Below are positions 14,123-17,046 of a stretch of DNA of 17,046 nucleotides, in pieces. The position numbers were made by a program, and so were the translations under genes. Position 1 is the first letter of the stretch; each line of letters opens with the position of its first letter. The notes below the pieces were generated by a model. That model was not told where the DNA came from. It made no database searches and was given only the letters and a program-made list of their open reading frames with translations. The stretch spans positions 1 through 17,046 of the forward strand of contig CANRKE010000019.1 of the NCBI GenBank assembly GCA_947631135.1, read 5' to 3'. Source of the stretch: an uncultured Bacilli bacterium. Its GTDB lineage: Bacteria; Bacillota_I; Bacilli_A; RF39; UBA660.

Positions 14123-14866
14123 ATGTTTTATTATACAAAAAACACAAAAATAATTGGTAAAATTAATAATATAGATAGTAGTTATATTAAAAATTTAAAT
14201 ATATATAATTTAGATAAATGGCATAATTATGCAAATATTAATAATGAATTATATTATTATAAAATATTTAATTTTAATGAATTAATAGGTGAATACTTAT
14301 GTAGGTATTTAAATCTTGATTCAGTACATAATGAACTTGTACTTAAAAACAACCAATTATATTTAGCTAGTAAATCATTTATAGAAGATAAATATAATTA
14401 TTATATGAGTAAATATGAAGACTTTGATAAATTATTAGATCGATGTATAAATAATGATAACAGAAAAGAAATGATAGAATCTCATATGAAATTATTTGCA
14501 ATTGATTTATATATGAATCAATCTGATAGGGATAAACCAAGTAATATAACATACAAAGTTGATAAAGCTAGTAAATATATAAGTATGACTAAAGTATATG
14601 ATTTTTCTAATTCATTTACTGACATATCTTGTTATAGTAATCCTTACTTTGAGTTTGAATTTGATAGAGCAGAATTTTATAACTTTTTTAAAATATATCC
14701 AAAACTTAAAATATATTTAGAAAAATTGTATGGGGTAGATTTATATTATATAATTTGTTCAATTCTTAATGATTATAAGTTAGAAATTAGTGATAAAACT
14801 TTTATATTTTATGAAAAGTATGACAAAAATAAGAGAAAAGTATTAGAATCTATATTAGATGTTTGA
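14123..14866 (+). CDS. Minimal HipA-like protein kinase
   Basis: The 247 residues show the kinase core pattern of the HipA family (Ser/Thr kinases best known as toxins paired with HipB). YYYKIFNFNELIGEYL (45-60) has a candidate ATP-binding Lys (K47) and the NE pair common in this fold. LASKSFIEDK (81-90) matches the strand after the hinge. SDRDKPSNIT (134-143) is a catalytic loop of the DRxxxxN kind, with D135 and N141. VYDFSNSF (158-165) supplies the metal-binding Asp D160. The usual HipA has about 440 residues with an N-terminal HipA_N subdomain. This protein lacks that part, so it is a stripped-down form. No HipB-like helix-turn-helix gene is adjacent on either side. It has its own promoter. 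The role may be regulatory phosphorylation rather than toxin activity (inference). The family call is moderate to good. Confidence 0.65.
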   Translation: MFYYTKNTKIIGKINNIDSSYIKNLNIYNLDKWHNYANINNELYYYKIFNFNELIGEYLCRYLNLDSVHNELVLKNNQLYLASKSFIEDKYNYYMSKYEDFDKLLDRCINNDNRKEMIESHMKLFAIDLYMNQSDRDKPSNITYKVDKASKYISMTKVYDFSNSFTDISCYSNPYFEFEFDRAEFYNFFKIYPKLKIYLEKLYGVDLYYIICSILNDYKLEISDKTFIFYEKYDKNKRKVLESILDV

Positions 14867-14914
14867 CATTTATAAATAAATATGATAATATATTATGCGT
14901 TTATTGGGGGAGGA
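14863..14914 (+). promoter_or_regulatory. Strong promoter and ribosome site of the lipoprotein-like gene
   Basis: TTGACA (14863-14868), overlapping the stop codon of the HipA-like gene, is followed after 17 bases by TAATAT (14886-14891) with an extended TGA before it. This is the closest match to consensus in the window. The ribosome site GGGGGAGGA (14906-14914) is strong and lies 8 bases before the ATG. Confidence 0.75.
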
Positions 14915-14922
14915 ATATATAA

Positions 14923-15525
14923 ATGAAAAATGAAAATAAAATTAAACTTTTAAAGAATATTAAAAATAGAATTATACCATCTGTTCTTGCACTTGGAATT
15001 GGATTTGGAGCGAGTGGATGTAGACGAACATTAGATTCTCAGTATAATGTAGGGCTTGATGATACTGGTAATGACGAATTTATGCAGTCATTGTATAGTG
15101 ATAGTGATATTTTAAATAAATATGATTATATTGGTACAAAGTCTGTTAAATTTGCAAAATCAGATAAATCAGATAAAGATGTAGTTATGGTAGGTAAGTG
15201 TAATAAAGACAACAAAGATGAATATAGTTATGGTTTTATTGATAATGAATTCAATGAAATAATACCAGTAGGAAAATACGATGAAATTGATGTATTTTAT
15301 TCATCATATAGTGATATTAACCTAATAAAAGTATATAAAGATGATCTATTTGCTTACTTAGATAGGGAAACGTTAAAAGAGATAATTCCACTAGATGATT
15401 GGAAAGATGTAGAGTTAGTTGGTATTAATATAATAAAAGCTACAAGAAAAGATGGAAGCTATGTAATTTATAATTATAAAAATAAAGAAAAGTTTGATTC
15501 AATGAAAAAAACATTAAAAAAATAA
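14923..15525 (+). CDS. Probable lipoprotein with WG-type repeats
   Basis: The 200 residues begin with a very basic segment and a hydrophobic stretch (17-30) running into GASGC, where C33 is a candidate lipid-attachment cysteine. The lipobox is atypical, with Ala at -3, so a simple signal peptide or anchor is possible. Residues 35-85 are acidic and low in complexity. From 101 the protein shows repeats of the WG/KWG kind: YSYGFIDNEFNEIIPVGKYDEID (landmarks YGFID and KYDEID), then LFAYLDRETLKEIIPL (142-157) and a third partial copy, GSYVIYN (178-184). WG repeats form beta structures of unknown, probably binding, function. The promoter and ribosome site are strong, suggesting abundant expression. 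A T-box-controlled gene follows, so it is transcribed alone. Confidence 0.7.
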   Translation: MKNENKIKLLKNIKNRIIPSVLALGIGFGASGCRRTLDSQYNVGLDDTGNDEFMQSLYSDSDILNKYDYIGTKSVKFAKSDKSDKDVVMVGKCNKDNKDEYSYGFIDNEFNEIIPVGKYDEIDVFYSSYSDINLIKVYKDDLFAYLDRETLKEIIPLDDWKDVELVGINIIKATRKDGSYVIYNYKNKEKFDSMKKTLKK

Positions 15526-15573
15526 TATTAAAATATAGAAAATAATTTAAAAATGTTATATGATATATATATC

Positions 15574-15776
15574 ATTTAGTTATGATAAATACGAATTAGA
15601 AATATAATATTGTTTATAGAAAATTAGTGGCTGATGGAAACTAATACATATTATATTTTGAAATACATATTTTGAACTAAATCGGATAATTACCGTTATA
15701 AATTAAAGTGCATAATAATATTATGAAATAGGGTGGTACCACGATAATTCGTCCCTAAGTATTATGTACTTTTTTT
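15574..15776 (+). promoter_or_regulatory. Tyrosine T-box riboswitch with terminator, upstream of tyrS
   Basis: Uncharged tRNA-Tyr should bind this leader and permit transcription of tyrS. Stem I is closed by 15574-15581 with 15675-15682 (8 bp) and continues as 15602-15610 with 15648-15656 (9 bp). Between them the internal loop holds GAAATACA, giving a Tyr specifier TAC at 15664-15666. A small hairpin CGG/CCG (15683-15695) follows. The T-box itself, AGGGTGGTACCACG (15730-15743), can form the antiterminator: AGGG with CCCT (15753-15756), ACG with CGT, and the seven-base bulge TGGTACC that binds the tRNA end. The terminator stem pairs 15705-15717 with 15760-15772 and is followed by T's to 15776. 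A second TAC at 15645-15647 is less well placed. The promoter is unclear; TATGAT at 15559-15564 is a candidate. Confidence 0.9.
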
Positions 15777-15796
15777 ATTAGAAAGAAGGAATAGAT

Positions 15797-17029
15797 ATGA
15801 AATTATATGAAGAATTAGAAGCAAGAGGATTAATCAAAGATGTTAGTAGTGATAAATTAAAAGATAAATTAAATAATGAATCACTTACATTTTATTTAGG
15901 TACAGATCCAACGTCTGATAGTTTACATATTGGACATTATGCAACATTTTTAACAGCTAAAAGATTACAACAAGCTGGTCATAAACCTATATTACTTGTA
16001 GGTGCGGCAACAGGATTAGTAGGTGATCCAAGAGGTACAAAAGAACGTGATAAAGCTGATTATAATACAGTAATGAATAATTATAATAAACTTAAAAACC
16101 AAGTTGAGAAATTATTTCAAATAGAAACGGTTAATAATTATGATTGGTTTAAAGATTATAAATATATTGATTTTTTAAGAGATTATGGTAAATATATTAA
16201 TGTAAATTATATGATAAATAAAGATTTAGTTAAAAGACAAATGGAATCTGGTATAAGTTATGCTGAATTTTCATACATGTTAATTCAAGGTGTAGATTTT
16301 AAATACTTACATGAAAATCGTGGAGTTGATTTACAAATTGGTGGTTCTGATCAATGGGGTAATTTAACAACAGGTATTGAACTTACAAGAAAATTATGCG
16401 GAGATGAAGTTTATGCATTTTCTATGCCACTAGTAACAGATTCTAAAGGCAATAAATTTGGAAAAAGTGAAGGTAATGCTATATGGTTAGATATAAATAA
16501 AACTAGTAGTTATGAAATGTATCAATATTTAATTAATCTAGAAGATGTTATGATGGAGGATTATCTAAAAAGATTTACATTCTTAAGCTTAGATGAAATA
16601 AGTGAAGTATTAAAGAAGCATAATGAAAAACCTGAGGAGAGATATGCTCAAAATATACTTGCACGTGAAATAATAACAGATATACATGGAAAAGAAGAAT
16701 ATGAAAAAGCTCTTAATATATCTAAATCATTATTTAGTGGAGATTATTCAAATTTAAATGAAGATGAATTATTAATTGCTTTAAAAGGAATTAATAACAT
16801 TAAAATAGATAATGATATTAATATAGTAGATTTACTTGTAGATAAAAATATATGTTCAAGTAAACGTGAAGCAAGAGAAATGATAAATGGAAATGCAGTT
16901 AGTATTAACAATAAAAAAATTAATGATTTAGAATATACTGTAACAAAAGATGATACTATGTTCAATAAGTATATAATTCTAAAGAAAGGAAAGAAAAATA
17001 GATATTTAATAATTTGTGACTATGAATAA
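15797..17029 (+). CDS. tyrS: Tyrosyl-tRNA synthetase
   Basis: The enzyme attaches tyrosine to tRNA-Tyr. It has 410 residues, close to the usual bacterial size of about 420. Motifs are YLGTDPTSDSLHIGH (33-47) with the HIGH signature at 44-47, GDPRG (76-80), IQGVDF and QIGGSDQWGN (180-189) for tyrosine recognition, and KFGKS (220-224) as the KMSKS-type loop. The C-terminal S4-like RNA-binding domain starts near 343 (VDLLVDKNICSSKREAREMI). The ribosome site AAGGA (15786-15790) lies 6 bases before the ATG. Transcription depends on the T-box leader directly upstream, so output rises when charged tRNA-Tyr runs low. The gene ends 17 bases before the window edge, with no terminator visible in that remainder. 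Confidence 0.97.
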   Translation: MKLYEELEARGLIKDVSSDKLKDKLNNESLTFYLGTDPTSDSLHIGHYATFLTAKRLQQAGHKPILLVGAATGLVGDPRGTKERDKADYNTVMNNYNKLKNQVEKLFQIETVNNYDWFKDYKYIDFLRDYGKYINVNYMINKDLVKRQMESGISYAEFSYMLIQGVDFKYLHENRGVDLQIGGSDQWGNLTTGIELTRKLCGDEVYAFSMPLVTDSKGNKFGKSEGNAIWLDINKTSSYEMYQYLINLEDVMMEDYLKRFTFLSLDEISEVLKKHNEKPEERYAQNILAREIITDIHGKEEYEKALNISKSLFSGDYSNLNEDELLIALKGINNIKIDNDINIVDLLVDKNICSSKREAREMINGNAVSINNKKINDLEYTVTKDDTMFNKYIILKKGKKNRYLIICDYE

Positions 17030-17046
17030 TGTAGTAGAACTAAAGG

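Noticed and set aside
16744..16965. A 73-codon reading frame on the minus strand
   Set aside because: It overlaps the conserved S4-like domain of tyrS and has no start signals.

Overview
The window looks like a piece of a very AT-rich, low-GC Gram-positive chromosome (Bacillota). Four things support this: a 5S rRNA 3' end with a T-run terminator, a tyrosine T-box leader, Shine-Dalgarno sites of the AGGTGA/GGAGG type, and extended -10 promoters. Tryptophan is coded by TGG and no gene needs TGA read through, so the genetic code is the standard one rather than the Mycoplasma one. The set of surface and hypothetical proteins resembles uncultured gut Bacilli of the RF39/Mollicutes-like kind. That placement is inference.

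Layout. Bases 1-66 are the 3' end of a 5S rRNA, so an rRNA operon ends here. About 370 non-coding bases with hairpins follow. Next is a tightly coupled pair: a short, single-module Clp-type AAA+ ATPase (451-1419) and, 4 bases later, a protein with the whole front architecture of a P-type cation ATPase but without its catalytic residues (1424-3184). This pair is the least conventional protein-coding feature here. A six-helix membrane protein resembling the VUT/queuosine-precursor transporter family (3272-4039) ends in a terminator. It is followed by parC (4150-6690) and two uncharacterised proteins (6768-8330 and 8381-9130).

Bases 9131-9352 hold a promoter, a strongly structured and unusually G-rich leader RNA, and an intrinsic terminator only 26 bases before the next start codon. 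The leader contains a segment that can pair with the left arm of the terminator, so it looks like an attenuator or riboswitch. It controls a membrane-anchored, TasA/camelysin-like surface protein (9353-10942). The last roughly 190 coding bases of that gene differ clearly in base composition from the rest, as in a variable or exchanged cassette.

The final third holds polA (11146-13749, proofreading site degenerate) and a possible small membrane protein on the minus strand. After these come a minimal HipA-like kinase without a HipB partner (14123-14866), a lipoprotein-like protein with WG-type repeats (14923-15525), a Tyr T-box leader (15574-15776) and tyrS (15797-17029). Most genes have their own promoter and seem to be transcribed singly. 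The clear exception is the AAA+/P-type pair.
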